This document shows, piece by piece, positions 1 through 6,939 of a DNA stretch of 22,481 nt; the first letter of the stretch is position 1, and each line of letters opens with the position of its first letter. The notes under the pieces were generated by a model, which was not told where the DNA came from, did not search any database, and saw only the letters and a list, made by a program, of their open reading frames with translations. The stretch is from a virus, in the IMG/VR virus record IMGVR_UViG_3300012147_000094, positions 1 to 22,481 of that record; one strand, given 5' to 3'. The position numbers and the translations under genes were made by a program.

Positions 1-610
1 GGGGCCACACCTTAGCCAGCTCCCTTGCCTGGCCACGCGGGATATACCCGACATGCGTCCAGATGAAGGAACTCTGCGACGTTCTCTTGGCCACCAGAAC
101 CGCCATAGCATACTGGTCTTTCGGGTTTCCAGGTTCTGGCACAAAGAGCACGCGGTTTCCAGGGTTTTTGTTCCTGAACGCCGACTGCTGGGCTCCGTCC
201 CGATAGCTGTTGCCAACAACCGTTGACTTGAGCGGGAACATCTTGGCCGGGCTGTCCTTCTCAAAACCACCAAAGTTGGCAAGATCATCGTCGGTGACAT
301 GCATTTCGATTTCGGCGGGTGCATTGAACTCATGCACATCAAAGGAACCGGCACCTCGGGTCGTCAGAGGCTTCAGATAATCCCAGGTCTTGGCCACAAG
401 GACTTCATCACCCTTAAGGATCGCCGCCAAGCCGTCAGCACAGTTGGGAGTGCTCTTAACGGTGGCTTTGCGGGTGACAGGCAGACAGCCTGGACAGGGC
501 ACAATGCCTGCCGTAGGTCCACCACCAAGACGCTCGTCTACTTCACCAGTGTCTTGGCAAGTCTCACAGGTAACGCTCGGTTGGTCCCCACAAAAGGGCG
601 GGAAAACCAA
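1..610 (-). CDS. Zinc-finger plus HIRAN-domain protein (3' end outside window)
   Basis: An open frame covers the whole left edge; 203 residues are visible and the C-terminus lies outside the window. No ATG occurs before residue 103, so I place the start at the TTG at 610, behind a weak AAAGG site and 14 nt after the preceding gene's stop. Residues 7-42 hold cysteines C7, C15, C18, C39 and C42, with a CxxCxDTG stretch and a PCPGC stretch, resembling a DnaJ-type or ribbon zinc-binding module. Residues about 128-203 match the HIRAN pattern: VVGNSYRDG, then VLFVPEPGNPKDQYAMAVLV, then HVGYIPRGQARELA. HIRAN domains bind DNA ends or stalled forks in SNF2/HLTF proteins and also occur alone in bacteria and phages. 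The position in the replication block fits a DNA-binding role. What follows the HIRAN domain is unknown. A non-canonical -1 fusion with the upstream gene cannot be excluded. Confidence 0.7.
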   Translation of the reverse strand, partial: MVFPPFCGDQPSVTCETCQDTGEVDERLGGGPTAGIVPCPGCLPVTRKATVKSTPNCADGLAAILKGDEVLVAKTWDYLKPLTTRGAGSFDVHEFNAPAEIEMHVTDDDLANFGGFEKDSPAKMFPLKSTVVGNSYRDGAQQSAFRNKNPGNRVLFVPEPGNPKDQYAMAVLVAKRTSQSSFIWTHVGYIPRGQARELAKVWP

Positions 611-624
611 CCGGCCTTTCGGCG

Positions 625-1254
625 TTACCGGCGCGGAAAATCCGGCTTGTCATCTCCGCCCAGGAGCATCATCAGCATCATCGGGTTCATGCCCGCCATG
701 CCTCCGCCACCGCTGCCACCCATTCCGCCCATCATGGACATAAGGGCCAGGGTCTTGCCGTCGATGCCACCAGAACCGCCCTTGTCGCCCATCAGCATCA
801 GCATCGGAAGCATGGAGGCCATGCCTTCGGCACCAGTGCCTTCTTTGCCACCAAAGTTGAACGGCGAGCGAACGACGGTGATCCCGTTGTCGATACCCAT
901 CATGGACACCTTCTTCGGACGGAACCGGGTCTGGTGACCCTGGAAGGACAGCGCCTGGATGGAGGTCTTTTCCTTCGTGGACGTGGCCTCGAGGACCCAG
1001 CCGGTCGGCTTGCCGCCAGAGACGAGGACATCGCCTTTGTTCACCTGGTCGATCGGGACCAACTGGCTGAAGGCCGGCAATTCCATTGCGAAGCTGTCGA
1101 ACGGGTTCAACTCGACCTGATCGTCCTTCGACAAAGTATAGATGCCGTCGTCGCGCTTGATGCCAGTCTGGTTTGACATGATGTCCCAGACGACGCCGTC
1201 GATCTGAGCAAATACGTGGCCCATCAGTTTGGCCATTGTTCCTTGCAGTTTCAT
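625..1254 (-). CDS. Hypothetical protein with Met/Gly-rich C-terminus
   Basis: This 209-residue protein has a well-placed AAGGAG ribosome site 7 nt before its ATG. I do not recognise the family. Residues 1 to about 130 look like a mixed, beta-rich domain (segments such as KGDVLVSGGKPTGWVLEA). From about residue 134 the protein is low-complexity, with runs such as MLPMLMLMG, MSMMGGMGGSGGGG and MNPMMLMMLLGG, ending in a charged DDKPDFPRR. It is too irregular for a normal transmembrane helix, so it may be an assembly or membrane-associated tail. The gene has its own promoter-like element (YATTCTA type) and follows the terminator of the ssDNA-binding protein gene, so it starts a unit with the zinc-finger/HIRAN gene. 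Function unknown. Confidence 0.8.
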   Translation of the reverse strand: MKLQGTMAKLMGHVFAQIDGVVWDIMSNQTGIKRDDGIYTLSKDDQVELNPFDSFAMELPAFSQLVPIDQVNKGDVLVSGGKPTGWVLEATSTKEKTSIQALSFQGHQTRFRPKKVSMMGIDNGITVVRSPFNFGGKEGTGAEGMASMLPMLMLMGDKGGSGGIDGKTLALMSMMGGMGGSGGGGMAGMNPMMLMMLLGGDDKPDFPRR

Positions 1255-1290
1255 TGTTCATCTCCTTGGTTGAACGTGGTTGATATGATT

Positions 1291-1319
1291 AGAATGCACT
1301 GTGCAGCGCAGAGATGAAA
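1291..1319 (-). promoter_or_regulatory. Leftward promoter P1, YATTCTA type
   Basis: On the minus strand TTTCAT (1319-1314) and CATTCT (1296-1291) are separated by exactly 17 bp, followed by AATCATAT. The element sits about 37 bp before the ATG of the gene starting at 1254 and after the terminator at 1333-1364. The -10 differs from TATAAT but is shared by four other leftward units. Confidence 0.55.
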
Positions 1320-1332
1320 CCTACGAAGCAAA

Positions 1333-1364
1333 GAAAAAGGCCAGCAGATTTCTCCACTGGCCTT
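1333..1364 (-). terminator. Rho-independent terminator after the ssDNA-binding protein gene
   Basis: On the minus strand an 8-bp stem (AAGGCCAG/CTGGCCTT) with a 12-nt loop is followed by a T-rich tail (TTTTTC). It lies 37 bp past the stop of the ssDNA-binding protein gene and just before promoter P1. Confidence 0.75.
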
Positions 1365-1400
1365 CCTTCACCCGAGGTGGGATTGGAGGGGCTCCTCGAG

Positions 1401-1982
1401 TTATGCCGTGGGATCGTCACCTGGGGCGATGTCAGCACCTTCCCAGACTTTGTCCGCATCATCGTCGAAGTCGTCCTCAGCAGCCATGCGGCCAGTGAAG
1501 TTCTCGTCGTCGCCCAGTTTCTGCAAATTGTGCAGACCGAAGGCAACGCCTCTTCCGACGTTATCGTAGGAGTATGCCGTGATGGTGGCACGAGCCCAGC
1601 AACCGGGGTAGAACTCCTCTTCGGTGAGGATGGGTTGCTTGTTGCGATCCACCAGACCCGGACGCTGCTTGGACGAAGCCGTCCCAAACATCATCCCTTC
1701 GCCATAGCCATCGAGATGCGCCTTTTCATCGCCGTCACGAAGAGGCTTTTTGAAGTTGCCCGGCAGGTCTTTGACCAGCTTTTTGAACTTGTCCTTCGAA
1801 GCCGCGTCGGCGATTGCCTGCATGGTCTTCCATGCTTTCTTGTCCGCGTCGGTGAACTTCTCGGGATAGAAGAGCATCACCACAGAATACTTCGGATCGC
1901 CGCCCTGGTAGGACGAGGCCTCAAAGATTGCGGGGAAACTCACTCGGAAAGGCGGGGTTACCGCTTTCAAACGTTCGGCCAT
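1401..1982 (-). CDS. Phage ssDNA-binding protein, Enc34/DUF2815 family
   Basis: The 193-residue product matches the family first annotated DUF2815 and now known as Enc34-type phage ssDNA-binding protein (T7 gp2.5-like OB fold). Recognisable features are the N-terminal RVSFPAIFEA segment, PKYSVVMLFYPE, the central GTASSKQRPGLVDR loop, and FYPGCWARATITAYSYDNVGRGVAFGL in strands of the barrel. The C-terminus is acidic (EDDFDDDADKVWEG and PGDDPTA), as in gp2.5-type proteins where the tail contacts replication partners. It should coat single strands during replication and recombination, alongside the ligase, exonuclease and primase-helicase here. An AAGGAG site 8 nt upstream supports the ATG at 1982. 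It appears to form its own unit between a promoter-like site and the terminator at 1333-1364. Confidence 0.88.
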   Translation of the reverse strand: MAERLKAVTPPFRVSFPAIFEASSYQGGDPKYSVVMLFYPEKFTDADKKAWKTMQAIADAASKDKFKKLVKDLPGNFKKPLRDGDEKAHLDGYGEGMMFGTASSKQRPGLVDRNKQPILTEEEFYPGCWARATITAYSYDNVGRGVAFGLHNLQKLGDDENFTGRMAAEDDFDDDADKVWEGADIAPGDDPTA

Positions 1983-2008
1983 TTGGTGTCTCCTTGACTA
2001 CCTAGATA

Positions 2009-2036
2009 CTTGACACTTTGAATGATCGAACCCTTG
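2009..2036 (-). promoter_or_regulatory. Possible promoter for the ssDNA-binding protein gene
   Basis: On the minus strand TTCGAT and TATCTA are separated by 16 bp, about 27 bp before the ribosome site and start at 1982. The fit to sigma70 consensus is moderate and the YATTCTA motif of the other units is absent. Confidence 0.35.
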
Positions 2037-2147
2037 TGGCCTGGGGGCTCGACCGTTTTGATCCCGTCCTACGTCCGACGATCCTGCGCTGAAGATTACC
2101 TTCGGATCATAATGCCAGGCGAGTGCCATGGGATTTAATCACAATAC

Positions 2148-2168
2148 CCCGAAGTTATTCGGCGGGGA
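2148..2168 (+). other. Stem-loop in the 2.0-2.2 kb intergenic gap
   Basis: CCCCGAA and TTCGG(c)GGGG form a stem of seven to nine pairs with one bulge and a 4-nt loop. On the plus strand a T-rich stretch follows (TTTATTTATTT), but no plus gene ends here. On the minus strand the hairpin lies just after the stop of the gene at 2174-2371 and may protect or end that transcript. Confidence 0.4.
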
Positions 2169-2173
2169 ACTGT

Positions 2174-2371
2174 TTATTTATTTGGCGGGCGCCGGTATAA
2201 GTCATTGACGGTCTTATCTAGTGCCGCTGCTTGGAGGTAGGCTTCTCCGACCAGCAGAGCGACTGCTCTCATCTTAAGCGGGTCCTGGTCAGGGCACGCT
2301 TTGTCCACTTCAGCTTGAACGGTTTTGGCCAGCGAAAGCAATTCCGCTGGGTCATTGTTTGGATGGCTCAT
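2174..2371 (-). CDS. Small hypothetical protein, 65 aa
   Basis: The protein is mostly helical by composition (AELLSLAKTVQAEVDKAC, then MRAVALLVGEAYLQAAALDKTVNDLY) and basic at the end (RRPPNK). There is no Shine-Dalgarno site before its ATG. Instead the start overlaps the stop of a 26-codon reading frame (2368-2448) as ATGA, which suggests translational coupling. Family not recognised. It is the last gene of the run that includes the HNH endonuclease. Confidence 0.65.
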   Translation of the reverse strand: MSHPNNDPAELLSLAKTVQAEVDKACPDQDPLKMRAVALLVGEAYLQAAALDKTVNDLYRRPPNK

Positions 2372-2448
2372 TTACCGCGGACTTTGAAAAACCTAGCTTC
2401 TTTGACAAACCAGGAATGCCCGTTGTGCTGGACATAATACTTATTCAT
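2368..2448 (-). CDS. Very small hypothetical protein, 26 aa
   Basis: The frame begins with ATG at 2448, six nt after an AGAGG ribosome site located in the end of the preceding gene, and reads MNKYYVQHNGHSWFVKEARF before ending ...FKVRGK. It overlaps the upstream gene by 8 bp and the downstream start by 4 bp (ATGA). That tight double overlap, and the lack of a ribosome site for the next gene, are the reasons to call it real. The aromatic-rich composition looks protein-like. Function unknown. Confidence 0.6.
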   Translation of the reverse strand: MNKYYVQHNGHSWFVKEARFFKVRGK

Positions 2449-2749
2449 TTGTGGCCTCTTTTCGGGCGCGAGCCCAATTGATGATTACATTGTAGTCCCC
2501 AAACATGGTTTCAGGAACCTCGATCCAGGAAGCGTTGGCTGGGTTAAACTTGGCAAGCTCGTTAGCGCCAACGCACTGGTTGCGGTTTTGGGCAGAGTAA
2601 ACGATCCAGCACAACTCATCGTGCTTGACTATATACATGTCCCAAAAACCATTAACGACCCGGCCCCTTACATGGTTCCGGGTCTCACGAAAGCCTTCCA
2701 GCAGATAGGCGCTGTTGTCGATGAACAGCACTGTGCGCTTGCTCGACAT
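2441..2749 (-). CDS. Hypothetical protein, 102 aa
   Basis: The ATG at 2749 has a strong AAGGAGG site. The product starts MSSKRTVLFIDNSAYLLEGF and has several hydrophobic strands (FWDMYIVKHDELCWIVYSA) and a C-terminal helix (NVIINWARARKEATNE). It looks like a compact soluble alpha/beta protein. I do not recognise the family. It lies immediately downstream of the HNH gene. Confidence 0.75.
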   Translation of the reverse strand: MSSKRTVLFIDNSAYLLEGFRETRNHVRGRVVNGFWDMYIVKHDELCWIVYSAQNRNQCVGANELAKFNPANASWIEVPETMFGDYNVIINWARARKEATNE

Positions 2750-2763
2750 CTTAGTCCTCCTTT

Positions 2764-3261
2764 TTAGCTTTCGTTTTCGTTTTCTCTTATGTCATGTTCC
2801 ATATCTAGTCTAGCAAACATTGCACGTTCAAAAGTATCAAAAGTGCCTAAATGGTACTTTTTCTTGAGCCACACAATCTGAGCTGACCAGCGTCCAGATT
2901 TAGTTTTCTTTACTCCTCTAAAGCCTGAGGAATTAGAAGCTGGTGTCGGCTTGTTCAAATGGTTCAAAGACCTTGTAACTTCACGCAAATTAGCCCATCT
3001 GTTGTCTGCACGTTGTCGATTTATATGGTCTATTTCTATAGGCCATTTACCAGTTACGTAAAAGAAAACTAGCCTATGGACTAGCTGTCTTTCTCCAGCT
3101 ATTGTAACTACTAAATAGCCGTTAGGCTGAACTGAGCCTATAGGCTCAGAAACGCTTTTACGTCCCCTATGCCATTTACACCAAAACAGTTTTCCAGTGG
3201 CTTTATCATAGTAAATTTCTTTCAGCAGCCACTTATGATTTATTGTGCTTTGTTGAGGCAT
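2764..3261 (-). CDS. HNH homing-type endonuclease with AP2 DNA-binding domain
   Basis: The 165-residue protein has the classic phage free-standing HNH layout. An N-terminal region (residues 10-55) leads into the HNH core with H62 (VHRLVFFYVTG), D78-H79 (IEIDHINRQ) and the asparagines of the RADNRWANLRE segment at 87-91. Residues about 112-145 (GFRGVKKTKSGRWSAQI and YHLGTF) form an AP2-like domain. Such enzymes nick or cut DNA at homing sites and spread between phages. The DNA is visibly richer in A/T than its neighbours, with many AAA/TTA codons, which suggests separate origin. It has no good ribosome site and its ATG follows the nuclease stop by 4 nt, so it may be poorly translated or coupled. 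Confidence 0.9.
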   Translation of the reverse strand: MPQQSTINHKWLLKEIYYDKATGKLFWCKWHRGRKSVSEPIGSVQPNGYLVVTIAGERQLVHRLVFFYVTGKWPIEIDHINRQRADNRWANLREVTRSLNHLNKPTPASNSSGFRGVKKTKSGRWSAQIVWLKKKYHLGTFDTFERAMFARLDMEHDIRENENES

Positions 3262-3265
3262 TATC

Positions 3266-4645
3266 TTAATCCGAAAGGTCGTCAGGGAAGTCCACAGAGC
3301 CGCCTGAGGCTACTTCGACGGCCGGTCTTGGGTCATCCTCGGTTGTGACTGTCAGGCCACCCTCAGGTTTGTAGGCCATTTCGCCGATGAGCTTTTTGAC
3401 TTCCTTACCCATCTTCTCGAACTGCGCGGGGGACTTGAGCTTTCCAGGCTGGTAGCACTTCGTGCGTTCCAAGCCAAGCTCGCTTTCCATGATGGCAACC
3501 ACATCGCCCTCGGACATGCCGTCCCAGTAGTTGTCGTCAGCGTCCGTCAATTCGTCCATGTCTTCGGTATAAACCCCGAATGCACGATTGGCCCGCTTGC
3601 GCACCAGCTTGTAGCCTTCGACAGGACGCCCAGACAGCAGCTCACGCTGGATTGCACCGTCCACTGCCTTCACATATTTGTCAAACACCCCAATCCACTT
3701 TGCGGCGTGGGCGAGCGTCTTGACATTGGTCGGAACAGGGATACCCATCTCCGGCGGTTCGTCGGCGAAGTCCATCTGAGCTTCCTCCTGCATCTTGTCG
3801 ATAAGAGCAGGGCATTCGTAGAACTCCCCGTTCTCGTCCACGAAGGCTTTGGCATCACAGAAGGTGCACCAGTCACCAGCGCAGAGCGTGGCGTTCTTGT
3901 CCTGCGTTGCATCAGCTGCGGCCTTCAGTTCTTCACCGAAGTCCATGAGTTCTTCGCGGGAATACTCGATAGACCGAATGGGCCCATCTTCGTGTTCTTT
4001 GCGAGGCTGGACGATCGTCATGCGAACGCCCTCACAATCCGGAAATTCCAGCAGAACGCCCAGCCCATATGTCTTAAGCTGGGTGTTGTCGCGAACCTCT
4101 ACAAGAACGCCCCGCCCATGCTTATAGTCGACCAGTTCAGCCCATCCGAAGGCTTCAACCCCGATATAGTCTGCCGTGCCGCCGAGCAAGGGATGCAGTT
4201 CTTCCAGCTTGCTGAGCCATTCCTCAGAACGCTCTTCGCGGCCACGAGGGTCCAGTCGAGCACGAGACGTCTCCACTGCCGCCACGAAATACTCGACGGC
4301 ATCCACCATATCCTGGTCGATCAGGAACTCCGCCTCAATGGCTGCATCAGGGTCAAGAGGCCGACGGGACGTGACTTCGCCCTTGCGCACTTGCTCACGC
4401 AAAGCGCTCAGATGGGTTTCAAGCACAGCGTCATCATTCCAAATGACGATGGTCTCGCCCAGGAACTCTTCCGGCGCCAAGCCTTCGCGAGCATACAGTT
4501 CACAGAGCAGGTGCGCCGCCGTGCCTTCTTGGGCAAAGATTGACGAGCCTCTCGGGTTCGGGTTTCGTGCCTCAGCGGCGACAGAGCCTGGACAGTTCAT
4601 CCATTGCTTTGATCCAGAGGCTGAAAGTTTAGCATGATAAGCCAA
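3266..4645 (-). CDS. DUF2800 PD-(D/E)XK nuclease (RecB/Cas4-like)
   Basis: This 459-residue protein matches phage DUF2800 exonucleases of the RecB/Cas4 superfamily. Visible motifs: LSASGSKQWMNCPGS with C18, EGTAAH at 40-45, GGTADYI with D159, ELVDYKHG with D173 and K175, and NTQLKTYGLG with Q189. C255, C260, C263 and C278, together with C18, resemble the Fe-S cluster cysteines of AddB/Cas4 nucleases. The role is probably 5'-3' end resection for phage recombination, working with the ssDNA-binding protein. Residues after about 300 form a C-terminal extension rich in charged residues. The start is a TTG at 4645, preceded 7 nt away by GGAGG; no better in-frame start exists. It lies 2 nt after the upstream gene's stop. 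Confidence 0.85.
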   Translation of the reverse strand: MAYHAKLSASGSKQWMNCPGSVAAEARNPNPRGSSIFAQEGTAAHLLCELYAREGLAPEEFLGETIVIWNDDAVLETHLSALREQVRKGEVTSRRPLDPDAAIEAEFLIDQDMVDAVEYFVAAVETSRARLDPRGREERSEEWLSKLEELHPLLGGTADYIGVEAFGWAELVDYKHGRGVLVEVRDNTQLKTYGLGVLLEFPDCEGVRMTIVQPRKEHEDGPIRSIEYSREELMDFGEELKAAADATQDKNATLCAGDWCTFCDAKAFVDENGEFYECPALIDKMQEEAQMDFADEPPEMGIPVPTNVKTLAHAAKWIGVFDKYVKAVDGAIQRELLSGRPVEGYKLVRKRANRAFGVYTEDMDELTDADDNYWDGMSEGDVVAIMESELGLERTKCYQPGKLKSPAQFEKMGKEVKKLIGEMAYKPEGGLTVTTEDDPRPAVEVASGGSVDFPDDLSD

Positions 4646-4647
4646 GT

Positions 4648-4971
4648 TTAGTCCTCCAGTGCACGGCCGAGGTATTCCTTCAAGCCTTTGTAAGCAGTTT
4701 CACGATCTGCTGGATCAGCAAGAGCCAGGTCTTGTTTGACCTGCTCAAGCAGCTTGTCCAGCTCAGAGGCCATGGCGGGATCAAGCGACGCCTTCTTGTC
4801 CTTGCTTTGCAGCAGGATACGAATTTGGCCAACGCCTTCAACTTGTTCACCAGCGTGCCAGTATTGGACGCGGCCGGTCTCCATGTCGATATAGGTGGCA
4901 TTGATTGCCTCGCCATTGAGTTCCACAGCTTGGATATACTGCGTCAACGGGCTACTGGGTAGGATTTGCAT
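4648..4971 (-). CDS. Hypothetical protein, 107 aa
   Basis: The product begins MQILPSSPLTQYIQAVELNG, has a short beta-rich half and then a long charged helix (LDKLLEQVKQDLALADPADR). Its ATG overlaps the previous stop by one base (TAATG), and an AAAGGAGA site precedes it. That ribosome site is directly abutted by a perfect 9-bp hairpin at 4988-5009, lying in the tail of the upstream gene. It is placed immediately upstream of the DUF2800 nuclease, so a supporting role in recombination is possible but not shown. Family not recognised. Confidence 0.75.
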   Translation of the reverse strand: MQILPSSPLTQYIQAVELNGEAINATYIDMETGRVQYWHAGEQVEGVGQIRILLQSKDKKASLDPAMASELDKLLEQVKQDLALADPADRETAYKGLKEYLGRALED

Positions 4972-5252
4972 TATTCGGGGTCTCCTTTACGAGCCTCTGG
5001 AGGCTCGTATACTTGTGCGTCCAGGTGGCAATGTTGCAACAGGCTTGGAAAGCGTGTCACGCTGATGGGTTGGCCCGGCTTGAGCACATTGGCGTCGACG
5101 AGTAGGCCATGCGCTTCAATGCACATATCGCCATACCAACGCCAGTCGCCTATCTTCTGCGCTTCTTGCAGGTTCTCAGCTGCTTCTGAATAGGCCGTAT
5201 CGGAAAGCTTTATAGGACTTGGTCCTATAAGCTTGATAAATAAGGCATCCAT
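4971..5252 (-). CDS. Hypothetical protein, 93 aa
   Basis: An AAAGGA site 6 nt upstream supports the ATG at 5252, which sits 2 nt after the ligase stop. The product has a helical middle (AYSEAAENLQEAQKIGDWRW) and ends PPEARKGDPE. Two members of the compact-hairpin family lie inside this gene, one at the 5' end (5210-5230) and one at the 3' end (4988-5009). No family recognised. Confidence 0.72.
   Translation of the reverse strand: MDALFIKLIGPSPIKLSDTAYSEAAENLQEAQKIGDWRWYGDMCIEAHGLLVDANVLKPGQPISVTRFPSLLQHCHLDAQVYEPPEARKGDPE
4988..5009 (-). promoter_or_regulatory. Hairpin abutting the ribosome site of the gene at 4971
   Basis: Perfect 9-bp arms TACGAGCCT/AGGCTCGTA enclose a CCAG loop on the minus strand. 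The AAAGGAGA ribosome site begins at the last base of the stem, so folding would probably affect access to the start at 4971. Confidence 0.6.
5210..5230 (-). other. Compact hairpin within the gene at 4971-5252
   Basis: Arms TTATAGGA/TCCTATAA (8 bp) enclose CCAAG on the minus strand, inside codons 8-14. The arms resemble those of the hairpins at 7468-7489, 10733-10754 and 15359-15381. Confidence 0.5.
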
Positions 5253-5254
5253 GC

Positions 5255-6139
5255 CTAGTCCTTTCTAAGTCCCAGGTATACCGGGAAGCGGGGTTTGTCT
5301 TTTGCTCCGCTGGGCTGGTGTTTGAATTTCACGCTCTGTCCGTTCAGTGTATCTCGGTTTTGCCATAGCGTAAGCCTTTCATTTGCTGTAAAGCCTGTGC
5401 CGATGCCAAACGTTTCAGCCCAGTCTGGGTGCGAGACAGTTAATGCCCCAAGAGTATCACCAGGCGCTTGTCCGGCTTGAGCATGGGACCGCTCCAGATA
5501 ACCAAGCGCATTAGTCTCCGCTTCGTTTTCATTTCGCATCAACTCCTCAAAGCCTACAATGGTTCCTTCAGTGTCTTCGAACCTCTTGACCTTGCCGAGC
5601 AGTTGCTGGTTAGCCGTCGACCGACCGAACTTATAGGAACCCCAGGGCGAACGCGTCATGACGCCCTCGTAGCCTAGACCCACGTAATGTGCCTCAAGCT
5701 CCATAAGCTCAACTGGGGTATGAACCTTTGTGTGCGGAACTACCCGGGCCCATGGCCAGCGCTCTTTGTTCTCGAGCACTCCCTTGGCCATATCCAGGCG
5801 CTTCTCAAAAGGCCAATGAACACTGAATGGATCAACCCAATCAAATACCCAGTAAGTGAACGCCGGGTTTCCTCCATGCGACATGATGCCACTGGTGGAT
5901 TTGTTGAATGCTGACGGGTCGGTAGGATCACCGACCAGCATTTCGCCGTCAAACGGTGGATAGAACGAAAGCTCTCCCTGGATGAACCGGTTCGGGATTG
6001 GCTTGAGTGTCCGAGAGACTGGTCGGTCGTTGTGGATCACACATCTGATGCCATCAAGCTTTGGCGAGGCCAGGACTGGAAACTGCAGAGCTTCCGCATC
6101 TTTGACGGTGAAGGCCAATAGTGGTTTGAAACTGTTCAT
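5255..6139 (-). CDS. ATP-dependent DNA ligase
   Basis: The 294-residue product is a small T7-like ATP-dependent ligase. Nucleotidyltransferase motif I is KLDGIR with catalytic K27; SRTLKPIPN near R43 is motif Ia; FDGEM with E66 is motif III; YEGVMTR at 157-163 is motif IV; and LGKVKRF with K183 and K185 is motif V. The remainder is an OB-fold domain ending PRFPVYLGLRKD. It seals nicks in replicated or recombined phage DNA. I start it at 6139 because this ATG overlaps the exonuclease stop as ATGA; an upstream extension of 13 residues would lie entirely within the exonuclease gene. Length is close to compact phage ligases. Confidence 0.92.
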   Translation of the reverse strand: MNSFKPLLAFTVKDAEALQFPVLASPKLDGIRCVIHNDRPVSRTLKPIPNRFIQGELSFYPPFDGEMLVGDPTDPSAFNKSTSGIMSHGGNPAFTYWVFDWVDPFSVHWPFEKRLDMAKGVLENKERWPWARVVPHTKVHTPVELMELEAHYVGLGYEGVMTRSPWGSYKFGRSTANQQLLGKVKRFEDTEGTIVGFEELMRNENEAETNALGYLERSHAQAGQAPGDTLGALTVSHPDWAETFGIGTGFTANERLTLWQNRDTLNGQSVKFKHQPSGAKDKPRFPVYLGLRKD

Positions 6140-6939
6140 TGGCCATACACCCGTTGCCATCTCTTGAAGGCAATCCATTGATAGACTTGCCCAGAAGGCA
6201 GGACGATGCGATCACCAAGGTGATTGCCCCGTCTTGGAAAATAGGTTACACTCCTGGGCGTCATTGGTTTTCTCCGTTGAACAGGCAAAGTGCGCTGGTG
6301 GGCGAACCGCTGTTTCTGCTCCAGAGCGTCGCCAACGGCGTCTGAGGCCTGCGGGCAGAAGTTGTTCAGGGCCATCCAGAGGCACTTGATTTGGCGATGG
6401 CAGTCCGCCAGGGCATTGTGATGTTTCCCGGTGCGCTCGACCGTGCCGGTGTCAAAGCCAGCCACGTCGTAAGCTGTTCTGGTGTCCCGGTGGCGCCAGA
6501 AGGGCCAGGGCAAAAAGCTTTGGGTCTCGAGGTTCTTCTTTCCATCGCGAACCCGGTCATAGAGTTCAGCCAAGATGGGAAAGTCGAAGTCCTGGCCTTG
6601 CGCCCACACCGTGCCGAGGTTGAAGTCCTCTTTCAAGTAGTGGCTCTGTATCCAGGCATCGAGGGCATCCAGCACTTCGCCGATCGGCTTCAGCTTTGCT
6701 TGGTAGGCGTCGCTCATGACCTCTTCGATCCACTCAGGGTCGGTGCGAGCCCAGAAGTCCATGGTGTCAGCCGACACAGTGGTATGGAACGGAAGCTGGC
6801 TGGCGATATTCACCTCCATATAGAACATTCCGTTCCCGCAGCACAATGCAGTTTCTCGGTCAAACAATACGGCACCAATCGAGAGCACGGTTGCTCCCGG
6901 TTTCGTGTCGAGTGTTTCCAGGTCAAGCATTAGATCCAT
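6136..6939 (-). CDS. DEDDh 3'-5' exonuclease (DexA/Rv2179c-like) with C-terminal extension
   Basis: This 267-residue protein has the exonuclease fold: MDLMLDLETLDT gives D6 and E8, GQDFDF gives D117/D119, and HHNALADCHRQ gives H173/H174 and D179. The spacing and the STADTMDFW-like region (VSADTMDFWARTDPEW) fit the Rv2179c/T4 DexA group, which degrades DNA or RNA 3' to 5'. The catalytic domain ends near residue 195. Residues 226-267 form an extra basic module (MTPRSVTYFPRRGNHLGDR onward) with its own ATG at 6264 and a CGGAG site before it, so a separate 42-residue product is possible. The start at 6939 has a GGGAG site and overlaps the preceding gene by 17 bp; the end overlaps the ligase start. 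Confidence 0.85.
   Translation of the reverse strand: MDLMLDLETLDTKPGATVLSIGAVLFDRETALCCGNGMFYMEVNIASQLPFHTTVSADTMDFWARTDPEWIEEVMSDAYQAKLKPIGEVLDALDAWIQSHYLKEDFNLGTVWAQGQDFDFPILAELYDRVRDGKKNLETQSFLPWPFWRHRDTRTAYDVAGFDTGTVERTGKHHNALADCHRQIKCLWMALNNFCPQASDAVGDALEQKQRFAHQRTLPVQRRKPMTPRSVTYFPRRGNHLGDRIVLPSGQVYQWIAFKRWQRVYGQ

Noticed and set aside
608-660. -1 frameshift fusing the Met/Gly-rich protein with the HIRAN protein
   Set aside because: The frames are related by -1, but no XXXYYYZ heptamer lies in the shared window, only TTTT; a TTG start explains the second gene.
299-937. Long plus-strand frame opposite the HIRAN and Met/Gly-rich genes
   Set aside because: It has no ribosome site, low-complexity Pro/Ser composition mirroring the opposite strand, and spans the junction of two better-supported genes.
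1314-1997. 227-codon plus-strand frame
   Set aside because: It is the antisense of the clearly identified ssDNA-binding protein gene and covers its terminator.
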